The notes below the pieces were generated by a model. The model was not told the origin of the DNA and did not search any database. It was given only the letters and a program-made list of their open reading frames with translations. A program made the position numbers and the translations under genes. From NCBI RefSeq assembly GCF_900090225.1, contig NZ_FMHY01000002.1, positions 2,418,001 through 2,482,000 on the forward strand: a DNA stretch of 64,000 nt, in the 5' to 3' direction. Of this stretch, positions 27,101 to 34,297 are shown piece after piece. The stretch comes from Micromonospora eburnea. Its GTDB lineage: Bacteria > Actinomycetota > Actinomycetes > Mycobacteriales > Micromonosporaceae. The first letter of the stretch is position 1; each line of letters starts with the position of its first letter.

Positions 27101-29373
27101 ACGCCAAATACACCGTCAACCACGGCGGCGGCAACACCGTCAAGACCGTCAACCAGACCACCAACACCGGCACCTGGTTCAGCCTCGGCTCCTACCGCTT
27201 CACCGAGGGCAACACCCAGAGGGTGACGCTGTCCGACCAGGCCACCGGCACGGTGGTCGCCGACGCCGTCAAACTCGTCCGCGACAACTCGGGCGAGGTC
27301 GACGACGAAAAGGTGGACTACCGCTACCGCTACGACCCCAACGGCAACCAGACGATCATCGAGGACAGGAGCGCCGGCGCACTGGTCGACACCTACGAGA
27401 TGACCTACACGGGTCTCAACCAGGTCGAGACGGTACGCGAGTACAAGGCGGGCGGGCTGAAGAACACGACGTCCTTCAGCTACAACGAGAACGGGTCCCC
27501 GCTGACGGTCGGGCACGACCGGACGTACTCCGAGTACACCTACGAGGCGCGGGACCTGGTGGAGACGGTGCTCAACGGAGCGTCCGCGAACGATCCCGAG
27601 CGGAAGACGACAACCTTCACGTACACCGACCGGGGAGAGCGACTCCGTCAGGTCAAGGGCAACGGCAACGTGGTCGACCACACGTACTACCTGGACGGGC
27701 TGCCGAAGACCCAGGTCGAGAAGACGGCCGGCGGCAGGCTCGTCGCCGACTACCACATGGAGTACGACCTCAACGGCAACCGGAAACGCAGCACGACGAC
27801 CAAGATGAACGCCGACGACAACTCGGCCACGTTGAGCACCCAGTACGACTACACCTACGATCCGCGCGACCGCATCGCCTCGGTCATCAGGACCGGGACC
27901 GGCGCCGGGGTGGAGAACTACGTCCACGACGCCAACAACAACGTCCTCACCCAGTCGGTCGACGGGGCCACCACCAGCTTCGAGTACGACCGGAACCGGC
28001 TGTTGACGTCGACCACGTCCGGGCTCAGGTCCTCCTACAACTACGATCCGTTCGGTCGCCTGGACGCCGTCACCGCCGGTGGCACGCTCCTGCAACGGAA
28101 CGTCTACGACGGCTTCGACCGGATCGTCGAGAACCGGACCAGCACGTCGGTCACGAAGTTCACGTTCGATCCCCTGGACCGTACGAGGACCGAGACGACC
28201 AACGCTGGTACAGCCAAGGCGGAGACCACCACCTTCAACTACCTGGGCCTGTCGCGCGACGTCATCGACGAAGAGGTGGCGGGCTCGGTGACACGGTCGT
28301 ACCGGTACTCGCCGTGGGGGGAACGACTCGCGCAGGTCACCTACAAGTCGGGCGGTGCCAAGGAGTACGCCTACTACGGGTACAACACGCACACCGATGT
28401 CGAGGTGCTCACGGGCGCCGGCGGAAACGCGCTGGCCACCTACGGGTACACCGCCTACGGCAGCGATGACACCGCCCAGTTCACCGGTCTCGACAAGCCG
28501 GATCCGGCGAACCCGGACAAGAAGCCGTACAACACCTACCGGTACAACGCCAAGCGGGTGCAGGGCGGCGGTTCCGGAACCTACGACATGGGCTTCCGGA
28601 AGTACGATCCGGGTCTCAACCGGTTCCTGACCCGGGACAGCTACAACGGCGCCCTGGCCGATCTGCGGCTCGGCCTCGACCCGTGGAACGCCAACCGGTA
28701 CGCCTTCGCCGGCGGCAACCCGATCTCCCGCGTCGAGATCGACGGTCACTCGTCGTGCAGTTGGAATCCGCTCACCTGGGGAGACTGCGCGAAGGACGCC
28801 TACAACGCGGTGGACGAATTCGTCACCAACACGGTTCCCGAGTTCGTGACCGAGGACATCCCCGAATGGTGGAACGAGACGGCCGTGCCGGCGTTGGAGG
28901 ACGCCTGGGAGGACGTCAAGCAGGGGGCCAGTGACGCCTGGGACAAGACGAAGGAAGTCGCCAACCAGGTGATGGACTCCGACTTCGTCGCGGGTGCCGC
29001 TGACTGGTGGAACAAGTACGGCGGATACGTGGGCCTGGGGGCCGCGGCGCTCTGCATCGTCATCTCCGCCGGTGCCTGCACCGGGCTCGCCCTGATCGTC
29101 GCTGGCGCGAGCATCATGTCTCGCGGCTACAACCTGCGGGAGAAGGAGAAGGCCGGGACCGCCACGACGACGGACTATGTCGACGCGGGCACCGGCGCCG
29201 CCATGGATCTGATGTTCGCCTTCGTGCCAGGGGCCCGGGTGAAGGGAGTCAAGTTCTGGGACACTCCGTTCAATACCTTCGTCGCCGGATCTGCGGCTCA
29301 GGCCGGAGCCTGGACGGCTGGCCAGCTCTATCCCGGCGGCCTATTGTTCAACACATTCCTCGAAGGTAAGTAG
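21124..29373 (+). CDS. Giant RHS/YD-repeat protein with variable C-terminal domain
   Basis: 2749 residues from TTG. Order of parts: a DNRLRE-like domain from about 239, interrupted by a golvesin/xanthan-lyase-type domain (about 340-475); a second DNRLRE-like region (about 660-860); then some 1,600 residues of YD/RHS repeats (YTYDAWGQMLTATDANGNTTGYD and the like) with a second golvesin-like insert at about 1920-2055; the RHS core end motif (MGFRKYDPGLNRFLTRDS, NRYAFAGGNPISRVEIDGH, ending near 2539). The last 210 residues are a distinct domain with helices and a hydrophobic stretch (GYVGLGAAALCIVISAGACTG), the position of a toxin in polymorphic RHS proteins; I do not recognise the fold. Secretion would need the signal encoded just upstream in another frame. 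Confidence 0.85.
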   Translation: MTGERTANTRTYRLSDGRTQAEISAVPVHYRDAKGRWQAIDTTVRPTGDKGYVQGNRTNTFTSLFGDSSKDLVRFEADGRSVELGLAGAARSVTPSASGSTVTYPGIAGGADVVYDVTSTALKEKIVLAKAPAGPVSYTFTLRTVGLSAQQRADGSIAFVRPSGGEPVFVMPAPFMYDSKDDRTSPHGRVWSDRVTQRVRQMYGQTTVTVSADAGWLADPARVYPVVIDPTIKIQPVPTDAQDVQIYSGDTGRNYNDTYQLKVGTDETQTWRSLLKFNLGSIPANTAIDDAQLQLYYDQTHTTYAYDVPMEAGRITSAWRADTATWASMAGNVAGAPAANVVTVDDGDAGTSVVGSWPYSGNTDMTSKAVNGDYRVNNDAATGDTHTWTPTLTESGDYKVEVHYVGAFDRATAAPYTVYYSGGSKTYHVDQTTPDSAGAWATLGVHPFVAGTSGKVVLGDVANKAVIADAVRFTKVGAFKASGKSSVWNSFPVRNLVQDWVNGTYPNHGFMVRAVDEATKGRGGPIYEASEYAYANDRRDHNLPKLVVTYGRPGVAVNPPTTVTATGAVLDWPAYVDPSPAADDNIVEYQVHRSVLQNFTPSAATLIAPVPPGARTYQDTTAVPTAADNTDPMARKFYYYMVAVKTADGRLIAGPTQPAMLPKAGQITRIYRTGVEDTTLSAARPTENVDVYGGASGDPYVSPGNNSTYYGRTRGLVKFPALAGIPTDAQVVGAELRMWNAYLLPGTNTSEYVDVYRLTRPFNQTGATWNTSDGTTAWSTPGGDYDTGWKAGFNGFTNDPEWETWDVTSPVKGWLTSPASNYGLLLRMRDEAAQTARAMLLSAEAPEPMLRPTLEVTYLEQTAESTYYAAETPQLLVPDTNYTVPVTVSNPTLATWNPTDWEISYDWKRADGVTDGADPSFELRTPLPASVPPGGTVDVAAQVKAPPSSTEGNKRTDYVIEWELRNKNTGKKLSETTPIEPLAQRVAVEEPTSDQLGLEKFYSYAGKNTGAGGTLMNNLYSGNTVWSYDAFTNPSRGLSTFVRLAYNSLDTSDTVAGYGWSLQASSLMRLGTPLDFHPNQNPTKVTMTDGDGTSHWFTWDATTSTWKSPKGVHLYLEKVTSLDCKPNTQEPKAWRLTRPDRTQFYYDCEGFLSSAVDNNGNELVFTYEERKSNNAPTKFLRYLTDPSGRRTLTVDYYVKGQDYDYIDDTNWTRKSATKLTNPKIIDHVSQLTDISGRKMTFTYTDKGLLGELVDGAGSTSGAAKVFRFAYDMTQGNKNVKLVKVTDPRGNATGLTYNYPQTGDDPKFHWTTKSYRDRLLNDTTFGYLDPDGPQGRNINTTVTDAENHATVYQLDGFGRPYQTTDAKNQVTKIEWDDDHNVAKLTEPNGAASTWTYDAKTGYPTEIRDAEAVRNGWPGTVLTYQRQLNGYVADLTEKTSSAGRKWTFGYEPDGDLSWVVDPIGNTTPAADDYKTSYTYDAWGQMLTATDANGNTTGYDQFDPNGYPQIIIDADRKQTKFVYDVRGQVRKVTDALDHDTTQSYDTFGRPLENRVAKKQAGDDWITTPAPTYDANDNVVESTAANGAVTTAFYDAADQLMWTRAPVDVVGDPERKTSYTYDKVGNLRTTTEPKGNLTPQAGDHTTTNAYDPIYQLTSVTNAKGEPITYEYDNAGNVVTVVDPRKNATTDPADYTSKMEYDRAHRVTKTIDAIGKFTTNTYDRDGLVTATTDQSGNTTEVTLDARGMPTEVRVPHKYDGATITYRTTRYEYDQVGNQTKVITPRGVATTDDPDDFATVTVYDKLNRVKETHTAYDKDDARYQTADVTTYTYDAVGRLITLSAPPSAGQTVRNDTTYTYYDNGWTKSSTDPWDIVTAYDYNKLGAQTSRTVTSAGGSSNRTMTWSYFPDGKLATRTDDGVPVGQQVVLVDNSDFNNTSTTGTGTWTAADTATGRYGTDYATRPAGTGTNTFTWQLNVPQAGTYEVFAYYPQVTGAATDAKYTVNHGGGNTVKTVNQTTNTGTWFSLGSYRFTEGNTQRVTLSDQATGTVVADAVKLVRDNSGEVDDEKVDYRYRYDPNGNQTIIEDRSAGALVDTYEMTYTGLNQVETVREYKAGGLKNTTSFSYNENGSPLTVGHDRTYSEYTYEARDLVETVLNGASANDPERKTTTFTYTDRGERLRQVKGNGNVVDHTYYLDGLPKTQVEKTAGGRLVADYHMEYDLNGNRKRSTTTKMNADDNSATLSTQYDYTYDPRDRIASVIRTGTGAGVENYVHDANNNVLTQSVDGATTSFEYDRNRLLTSTTSGLRSSYNYDPFGRLDAVTAGGTLLQRNVYDGFDRIVENRTSTSVTKFTFDPLDRTRTETTNAGTAKAETTTFNYLGLSRDVIDEEVAGSVTRSYRYSPWGERLAQVTYKSGGAKEYAYYGYNTHTDVEVLTGAGGNALATYGYTAYGSDDTAQFTGLDKPDPANPDKKPYNTYRYNAKRVQGGGSGTYDMGFRKYDPGLNRFLTRDSYNGALADLRLGLDPWNANRYAFAGGNPISRVEIDGHSSCSWNPLTWGDCAKDAYNAVDEFVTNTVPEFVTEDIPEWWNETAVPALEDAWEDVKQGASDAWDKTKEVANQVMDSDFVAGAADWWNKYGGYVGLGAAALCIVISAGACTGLALIVAGASIMSRGYNLREKEKAGTATTTDYVDAGTGAAMDLMFAFVPGARVKGVKFWDTPFNTFVAGSAAQAGAWTAGQLYPGGLLFNTFLEGK

Positions 29374-29402
29374 GCAGTCCGCGGTCATGCCGTGACGACG
29401 TG

Positions 29403-29439
29403 TCGGGGGTCGCTGGGCGACGGGTCCGGCGACCCCCGA
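29403..29439 (+). terminator. Hairpin terminator after the RHS gene
   Basis: An 11-bp perfect GC-rich stem (TCGGGGGTCGC at 29403-29413 with its complement at 29429-29439) and a 15-nt loop, 30 bp after the RHS stop. No T-tract follows, as is common for actinomycete terminators. Confidence 0.5.
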
Positions 29440-29461
29440 GCACGGTGCTGAGGGGGCCAAC

Positions 29462-29887
29462 ATGGGGCGTGACTTCCACGACCGGCGAGCGCGGGTACTT
29501 GTCGCCGTGATCGCCGTTCTGGCGATGCTCTTCCTGGTGCCCGCGGCATCGGTGGCGGGCACGTTCCGGTTCCGGAACGGCACGTACAGCGACGGTCAGG
29601 TCGTCGACGGCCTCGCGTTGACGGTCGTGCGGGGCCGGTCGGGCGAGGCGAAGGTGGAGTATTTCGTCGACGCCAAGCGGTATGAGACCTGGGTCGACTG
29701 CGGCGCCTCCTGCCCGAAGGAGGGCGACCGGATGGAGGTCGAGTACTCCGCCAGTGACCCGACGAAGGTGGTCCGGAACCGGAAGCGCCCGTACTCGGCT
29801 CTCGACGTGGGCGCGCTGTCTCTGATCGGACTCGGCATCGTGGCCTGCGCGATTCTGCTGCGCCGCGACCTGACGGCCCGTCGGTGA
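29462..29887 (+). CDS. Two-helix membrane protein behind RHS, possible immunity
   Basis: 141 residues with a hydrophobic N-terminal helix (VLVAVIAVLAMLFLVPAASVAG, about 11-34) and a C-terminal helix (SALDVGALSLIGLGIVACAILL, about 113-134) around a small extracytoplasmic-type domain holding two Cys (WVDCGASCPKEGD). It resembles DUF3592-like proteins. GGGGGCC precedes the ATG. A membrane protein right after an RHS gene is a reasonable immunity candidate; position is the only evidence. Confidence 0.5.
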   Translation: MGRDFHDRRARVLVAVIAVLAMLFLVPAASVAGTFRFRNGTYSDGQVVDGLALTVVRGRSGEAKVEYFVDAKRYETWVDCGASCPKEGDRMEVEYSASDPTKVVRNRKRPYSALDVGALSLIGLGIVACAILLRRDLTARR

Positions 29888-29951
29888 GATGACGCCGCCT
29901 TCGGCGGCGACGTTGGGAACAGTTGGAATCGACCCCGAAGGTGGGTTCACG

Positions 29952-30368
29952 ATGACGAACGACAGCCCGGCCGCTCGCGAGGGAACCATGTCCGTCACCC
30001 TCAGCCGTCCGGCCGGCACCTTCCTCTACGCCGCCAGCAAGCCCCGTCTGTCACTCGACGGCGGCGATCCGGTGGCGCTCTCCTGGGGCACCCACCGCCT
30101 TCCGGTCACCGCCGGTCGCCATCGCGTGCAGGCGTGGGTGCCGTACCTCCTTCCGCGCCGGGCCGGTCGCGCGGAGGCGGTGGTCGCCGTCGCGTCCGGC
30201 CGCACCGCCGAGATCGAGTACGTCGCGCCGGTGGTCACCTTCGCGAAGGGCCACCTCGGGGCGCCGAGCCGGCGGAAGGCGAAGCGCTCCTCCGCGGTGA
30301 TGGTCTTCAACGGCATCGCCGCCGTCCTGTTCGTGCTCATGCTGGCGGTGACGATCCTCGGTCGGTAG
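29952..30368 (+). CDS. Small tail-anchored membrane protein, unknown
   Basis: 138 residues from the ATG preceded by GAAGGTGGG. The body is beta-rich (SVTLSRPAGTFLYAASKPRLSLDGGDP; GTHRLPVTAGRHRVQAWVPYL) and a single membrane helix lies at the very C-terminus (VMVFNGIAAVLFVLMLAVTIL). This layout, a soluble domain with a tail anchor, recurs in actinomycete proteins of unknown function. It follows the previous small membrane protein by 64 bp on the same strand. Confidence 0.55.
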   Translation: MTNDSPAAREGTMSVTLSRPAGTFLYAASKPRLSLDGGDPVALSWGTHRLPVTAGRHRVQAWVPYLLPRRAGRAEAVVAVASGRTAEIEYVAPVVTFAKGHLGAPSRRKAKRSSAVMVFNGIAAVLFVLMLAVTILGR

Positions 30369-30385
30369 CTGACCGACGAGCGGCG

Positions 30386-30421
30386 CGGTCCCGTCCGCCG
30401 GCATACCGATGGACGGGACCG
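30386..30421. terminator. Bidirectional hairpin terminator
   Basis: An 11-bp perfect stem (CGGTCCCGTCC at 30386-30396 with its complement at 30411-30421) and 14-nt loop lie between convergent genes ending at 30368 and 30435. Confidence 0.55.
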
Positions 30422-30434
30422 GGCCGACATGCCG

Positions 30435-31028
30435 CTACCCGCCACGCCTCGCGGTGTCGACGATCTGCGCGCATGGCAGCTCGGCCCCGTCCTGCCAGCG
30501 GCTTCCCGCCACGGCGACGGGGTAGCTGACCTCAGTGGCCTGTCCGTCGGCGGTTTCCACCGAGAACCGTATCGACAGCGGCTCGGTCGAGAACGCGCTG
30601 GCGCACTCGATGCTCAGCCTGACGTCGATCCAAACGGTGCCGGCGGGGCGTAGCAGCCGAGACTGGCCGGTGTCATGGAGCCGGAGGCCGGGGCGCTGAC
30701 CGGTGGCGGCACGAACCGTGACCGGCGCGGGGCCAGCGTTGATCACTGCCAGTTGCCCGTTCATCTCAAGGACACCGATGGCGTTCGAACCCCCGCCACT
30801 GATCGATGCGGGGAAGGCCACGAGTGAGACCGCGGCGTTCCGCTCCCGCTCCTGCCGCGAGTCCCGCAGCTCGTTGACGCCGACGCCGCCGAGGACAACG
30901 CCGACCACGAAGGCGGCGACGAGCCCCAGGTTCATCTTCCGCCTGGTCGTCAGGCGGCCAGGGGCGGTGCCGTCCGCCGGCTGGCTGTCGAGCTCGTCCA
31001 GGTCGATCACTTCGCGTTCCGCCGGCAT
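30435..31028 (-). CDS. Single-pass membrane protein, unknown
   Basis: 197 residues. A cytoplasmic acidic head (EREVIDLDELDSQ) and a membrane helix at about 32-50 (MNLGLVAAFVVGVVLGGVGV) are followed by an extracytoplasmic beta-rich domain of about 145 residues with Cys pairs (LSIECASAF and ELPCAQIV). Not recognised. It is divergent from the gene at 31151 with a 122-bp shared upstream region. Confidence 0.5.
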   Translation of the reverse strand: MPAEREVIDLDELDSQPADGTAPGRLTTRRKMNLGLVAAFVVGVVLGGVGVNELRDSRQERERNAAVSLVAFPASISGGGSNAIGVLEMNGQLAVINAGPAPVTVRAATGQRPGLRLHDTGQSRLLRPAGTVWIDVRLSIECASAFSTEPLSIRFSVETADGQATEVSYPVAVAGSRWQDGAELPCAQIVDTARRGG

Positions 31029-31150
31029 GACGTCAGCCTAGAGCTGTCTCCGGCCGCGCGGGTGCCGGCCGCACCGCCGGGACCGCCGGTACCGGTTGGT
31101 GTCGTCGAATATCGCGGGACCGGCGCCGCCGGGACGGCTACCGTCGCCAG

Positions 31151-31984
31151 GTGACATCGAACTTGGACTGTGTCGGGCTCGGCGTGACCGATCGCGCCGG
31201 TATGCGGCGGTTGGTGGACATCGCGTTGGCGGGCGCCGAGCGACTGGGGGAGGCGGACGGGGTATCGGTGCTGCGCTGGCAGGATCCCAGCGGCGCCAGG
31301 CTGGTGCTGGGCGTGCGGGGTGACGAGGTCGTCGACCTGTTGCCGTCGTACGCCGGTACGCCGGGGGCTCGACTGGCCGACGTCCGCGCGGTGAACGAGG
31401 ACGTGGCCGTCGCCGACGTCCTCGACGACGGCGGCGAGCAGGCCACCATGCTCGCCGCCGAGCTGGAGCAGCGGCGGCTGCTGCCCGCCGCGACCGGCCC
31501 GGTGGGCGGGCTGGCCTGCGTGGTCGCGCTCGGGGTCGACGTCGCCGTGTACGCCGACGCCGAGGCGTTCGCCGCGTCGGACGCGAGCCTCGTCGGCGAC
31601 AGGGACGACCCCGGCGACCCGCCGGCGCACGTCGTGGAGCAGGGCTGGCCGTGGCCGCCACGGATGGCCACCGAGTCGTTCGTCTCGTACGGCGTGTTCG
31701 GCGAGCCCGCGCAGGCGCAGGCGTACGCACGGCTCAACGGCACGGTGCTCGGCGCGGAACCGCGGACGGTCACCGCGACCGGGCAGCGGTTCGTCGCCGC
31801 TCGGGTGCGTACCGCCGGGTTCGAGGCCGACGTCTGCCTGCCGGCCGGCGACGCCGGGGGCGTGCCGCAGCCCGGCAACGTCGTCGCCGGGACCGTGTTC
31901 CTGGTCGGCTCGCTGCCGGTCCCGACGGCGGCCGGCGGTGGCGCCGCCCCGGCCAAGCGTTCCTGGCTGCCGTGGCGGCGTTGA
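31151..31984 (+). CDS. Conserved hypothetical protein, 277 aa
   Basis: Soluble, starting at GTG. Pattern LDCVGLGVTDRAGMRRLVDIAL at the start and AQAYARLNGTVLGAEPRTVTATGQRFVAARVRTAGFEADVCLP late in the sequence; no catalytic motif seen. The C-terminal 25 residues are low complexity and end KRSWLPWRR. The function is unknown. Confidence 0.5.
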   Translation: MTSNLDCVGLGVTDRAGMRRLVDIALAGAERLGEADGVSVLRWQDPSGARLVLGVRGDEVVDLLPSYAGTPGARLADVRAVNEDVAVADVLDDGGEQATMLAAELEQRRLLPAATGPVGGLACVVALGVDVAVYADAEAFAASDASLVGDRDDPGDPPAHVVEQGWPWPPRMATESFVSYGVFGEPAQAQAYARLNGTVLGAEPRTVTATGQRFVAARVRTAGFEADVCLPAGDAGGVPQPGNVVAGTVFLVGSLPVPTAAGGGAAPAKRSWLPWRR

Positions 31985-32292
31985 GAGGTCAGCCACGCTG
32001 ACGCCCCGGGGTGACGGCGGCCGGTGGCCGGAGCCGGCCCGCCTCGACCGGCCGTCGACGTCGGCTCGACCCGTCCGTGGTCACGTCGATGCCGGTCGGA
32101 AGTCGTGCGTACCGGCCCTGGTATGGGCGGGCCGGTGGATGCCGGTACGGGTCGACCGGGCAGCCGGCGGGCGGCGGAGATGACCAGCGACGGCCTGCTC
32201 ACCACACTGTCGTACGTGGCCACCCGGTACGACCGGTTGGCGCCGCCGGCCGTCGGTCCCGGCGCTGGTCCGGTGAGCGCCCCCGGCCCGCC
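31985..32292. other. Gap between convergent genes with one hairpin
   Basis: 308 bp without a gene I can support. It holds a perfect 8-bp hairpin (ACCGGCCC at 32111-32118 with its complement at 32129-32136), a possible terminator for the upstream gene. Nothing else stands out. Confidence 0.4.
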
Positions 32293-33192
32293 TCACTCGC
32301 CGAACTGGGGCGTGGGTTGGCACAGTTGGGACAGGACCGCGCGCAGCGTGGTGGCGAAGGCTGCCGGGTGCTGGGTGTAGCCGGCATGCGCGCCGGGGAA
32401 TTCGACCACCGGCAGGCCCAGCCGCGCGGCCACCGCGTCACCTCCGCGACCCGGGTAGTACGCGCGGCTCTCCACGCCCACGCCGATGACGATCGGGATC
32501 TCGCTCACCGTCAGCGCGTCGTAGTCCGGCTCGAACGCCACGAATGGCGCAAACTCCCGGGTCATGAGGTATTCCGCGTTTCCCATGAACCGGCTCACCT
32601 CCCGCAGCGGCCGCGGGCCGTAGGCCGCGAGCCGCTGGCCCACCCGCATGGCCCCGCCGAGCAGCCGTCGCCCGACCCGGTTGTGCACCACGGCCGGGCT
32701 GTCGGCACGGTCGATCGTCGTCATGAACCGGAGGTAGCTCGGCCACGGCCCCTCGCGCCGCGTGATCTCGTCGAGTTCGTCGATCAGGGCGCGGTCGCCG
32801 GCGGACAGGAGGCTGAAGACCGGCGGCTCATGCGCGATCAGCCCTTCGACCACATCGCGGTGTCGGGCGGCCAGATCCAGGCCGATGAGCGCGCCGCCGC
32901 TGCCGCCGAACACCAGCGCCGAGGTGAGCTGGTGATGGGCGAGCACAGCGAGCGCGTCCGCGCTCTGCTCCGCCATCCGCAGCGGCGCGCTCCGATCGTC
33001 GACGGTGCTCCGCGAGTTGCCGCGCCGGTCGTAGGTGAGCACGGTGTAGTCGTCGGCGAGCGCCTCCGCCACCTGGCTGTAGTAGCCGGCGTCCCCGCCA
33101 CCACCGGAGATCATCAGCAACGCGGGCCCGTTGCCGCGGCGCTCGCAGTACAGTGACGCGCCGTCGGTGCGGATCATGTCGGTCTGGATCAC
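32293..33192 (-). CDS. Alpha/beta hydrolase
   Basis: 299 residues from GTG, with the start inside a 4-bp overlap with the TetR gene stop. The oxyanion-type ALLMISGGGGD (about 25-35), YDRRGNSRS, and nucleophile elbow VFGGSGGALIG (Ser about residue 98) mark the family. Acid and His are less certain; a HAGYTQHP motif near the C-terminus may give the His. The substrate is unknown. Co-transcribed with the TetR regulator, it is a likely detoxification or small-molecule hydrolase under its control. Confidence 0.8.
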   Translation of the reverse strand: MIQTDMIRTDGASLYCERRGNGPALLMISGGGGDAGYYSQVAEALADDYTVLTYDRRGNSRSTVDDRSAPLRMAEQSADALAVLAHHQLTSALVFGGSGGALIGLDLAARHRDVVEGLIAHEPPVFSLLSAGDRALIDELDEITRREGPWPSYLRFMTTIDRADSPAVVHNRVGRRLLGGAMRVGQRLAAYGPRPLREVSRFMGNAEYLMTREFAPFVAFEPDYDALTVSEIPIVIGVGVESRAYYPGRGGDAVAARLGLPVVEFPGAHAGYTQHPAAFATTLRAVLSQLCQPTPQFGE

Positions 33193-33785
33193 TTCAGGCC
33201 TCCTGCAAGGGTGTCGAAGGCGTGGTCGACCGCGGCGATGTGGTCGGTGGTGACCTCGTCGGCAGTCGCACCGGCGAGCATGCGGCTCGCGGTCTCGGCG
33301 TAGACGGTGCGGAACGCGGCGATGACCAGTGCCGCGGTCAGCCGGGGGTGCGGATCGATGTCGGCGAGCAGGCCAGCGAGGTGGGCCTCCAGTTCCTCGA
33401 CCGCCTCGCGGGCCCTGGCGCGTAGCGCGGCGGAGTCGAGGACCGTACGCCAGAAGGAGGGGAACGAGTCCTGGAACCCGCCGAGCGGGTGGCCCTGCTT
33501 GGCCAGCCCGACGAAGAGTCGCCGCAGCGCGTGCATCGGCGGCTCGCCCGCGTCGCGCTCCCGGATCGCCCTGGTGAGCAGCTCGTGCGCCTGTGGGAGG
33601 CGGTCGAGGAGGATGTCCTCCTTGCGCGGAAAGTAGTTGAACACCGTCACCTTCGACACGTCCGCCGCTTCGGCGATCTCGGCGACCGTCACACCGTCGA
33701 ACCCGCGCTCGACGAACATCGAGGTGGCCACGTCGGCGATGCGTTGCCGCGTCTCGGCCTTCTTCCGTTCACGCAACGAAGCCAC
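33189..33785 (-). CDS. TetR-family repressor
   Basis: 198 residues from GTG 33785. A TetR helix-turn-helix occupies residues about 8-55 (RQRIADVATSMFVERGFDGVTVAEIAEAADVSKVTVFNYFPRKEDIL). The C-terminal ligand domain is variable, as expected. A perfect 14-bp inverted repeat begins 10 bp upstream of the start (33795-33824), the natural autoregulatory operator. It is coupled to the downstream hydrolase gene by a GTGA overlap. Confidence 0.87.
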   Translation of the reverse strand: MASLRERKKAETRQRIADVATSMFVERGFDGVTVAEIAEAADVSKVTVFNYFPRKEDILLDRLPQAHELLTRAIRERDAGEPPMHALRRLFVGLAKQGHPLGGFQDSFPSFWRTVLDSAALRARAREAVEELEAHLAGLLADIDPHPRLTAALVIAAFRTVYAETASRMLAGATADEVTTDHIAAVDHAFDTLAGGLK

Positions 33786-33794
33786 GGTAAAAAA

Positions 33795-33824
33795 TATACC
33801 GGACTCAAACTTGAGTCCGGTATA
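33795..33824. promoter_or_regulatory. TetR operator: perfect 14-bp inverted repeat
   Basis: TATACCGGACTCAA at 33795-33808, a 2-bp spacer, and its exact reverse complement at 33811-33824. It is AT-rich for this genome and sits just before the TetR start. The pair TATA/GGACTC arms and central spacer are typical of TetR dimer sites. Confidence 0.75.
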
Positions 33825-33841
33825 CAAATTTTCCCTCGGGG

Positions 33842-34273
33842 TCAACCCGTGGTGGCGGGATCGAACTCGCGGTGCTCCACCAGGACCAGCCAGTTGCCGG
33901 AGTTGTCGCGGGCGACCGCCTCCACCCCGTACGGCCGCTCGGCCGGCTCCTGAATGAACTCGACGCCCTTGGCGCGCAGCTCCTGGTAGGTCTTGCGGCA
34001 GTCGTCCACGTTCAGCCCGAGCCCGAACAGACCGCCCTCGTCCTGCGCGCGACGCAGGGTGGCCGCCACCTCCGGCGAGTACGGCGGACCGGGCGGGGTC
34101 AGGTGCACCTGCAGTTCCGGCTGGTTCGGATGGGTGATCGTGCACCAGCGGTACGCGCCGTCACCCACGGTGATGTCCGTCTGCTCGACGAACCCGAGCA
34201 CGTCGAGGTAGAACGCCTTGGCCGCGTCGATGTCCTTGACCAGCACGGTAATGATGGAGATGTTGGTAATCAC
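33842..34273 (-). CDS. Glyoxalase/VOC-family protein
   Basis: 143 residues with the paired beta-alpha-beta-beta-beta layout of the vicinal oxygen chelate fold: NISIITVLVKDIDAAKAFYLDVLGF at the start and GLFGLGLNVDDCRKTYQELRAKGVEFI in the middle, ending NWLVLVEH. Such proteins include dioxygenases, glyoxalases and antibiotic-binding proteins; the metal ligands cannot be fixed here. The stop is 56 bp upstream of the TetR start, so it could share control by the same operator. Confidence 0.8.
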   Translation of the reverse strand: MITNISIITVLVKDIDAAKAFYLDVLGFVEQTDITVGDGAYRWCTITHPNQPELQVHLTPPGPPYSPEVAATLRRAQDEGGLFGLGLNVDDCRKTYQELRAKGVEFIQEPAERPYGVEAVARDNSGNWLVLVEHREFDPATTG

Positions 34274-34297
34274 GCGACCAGACTAGGAACTGGCTGG

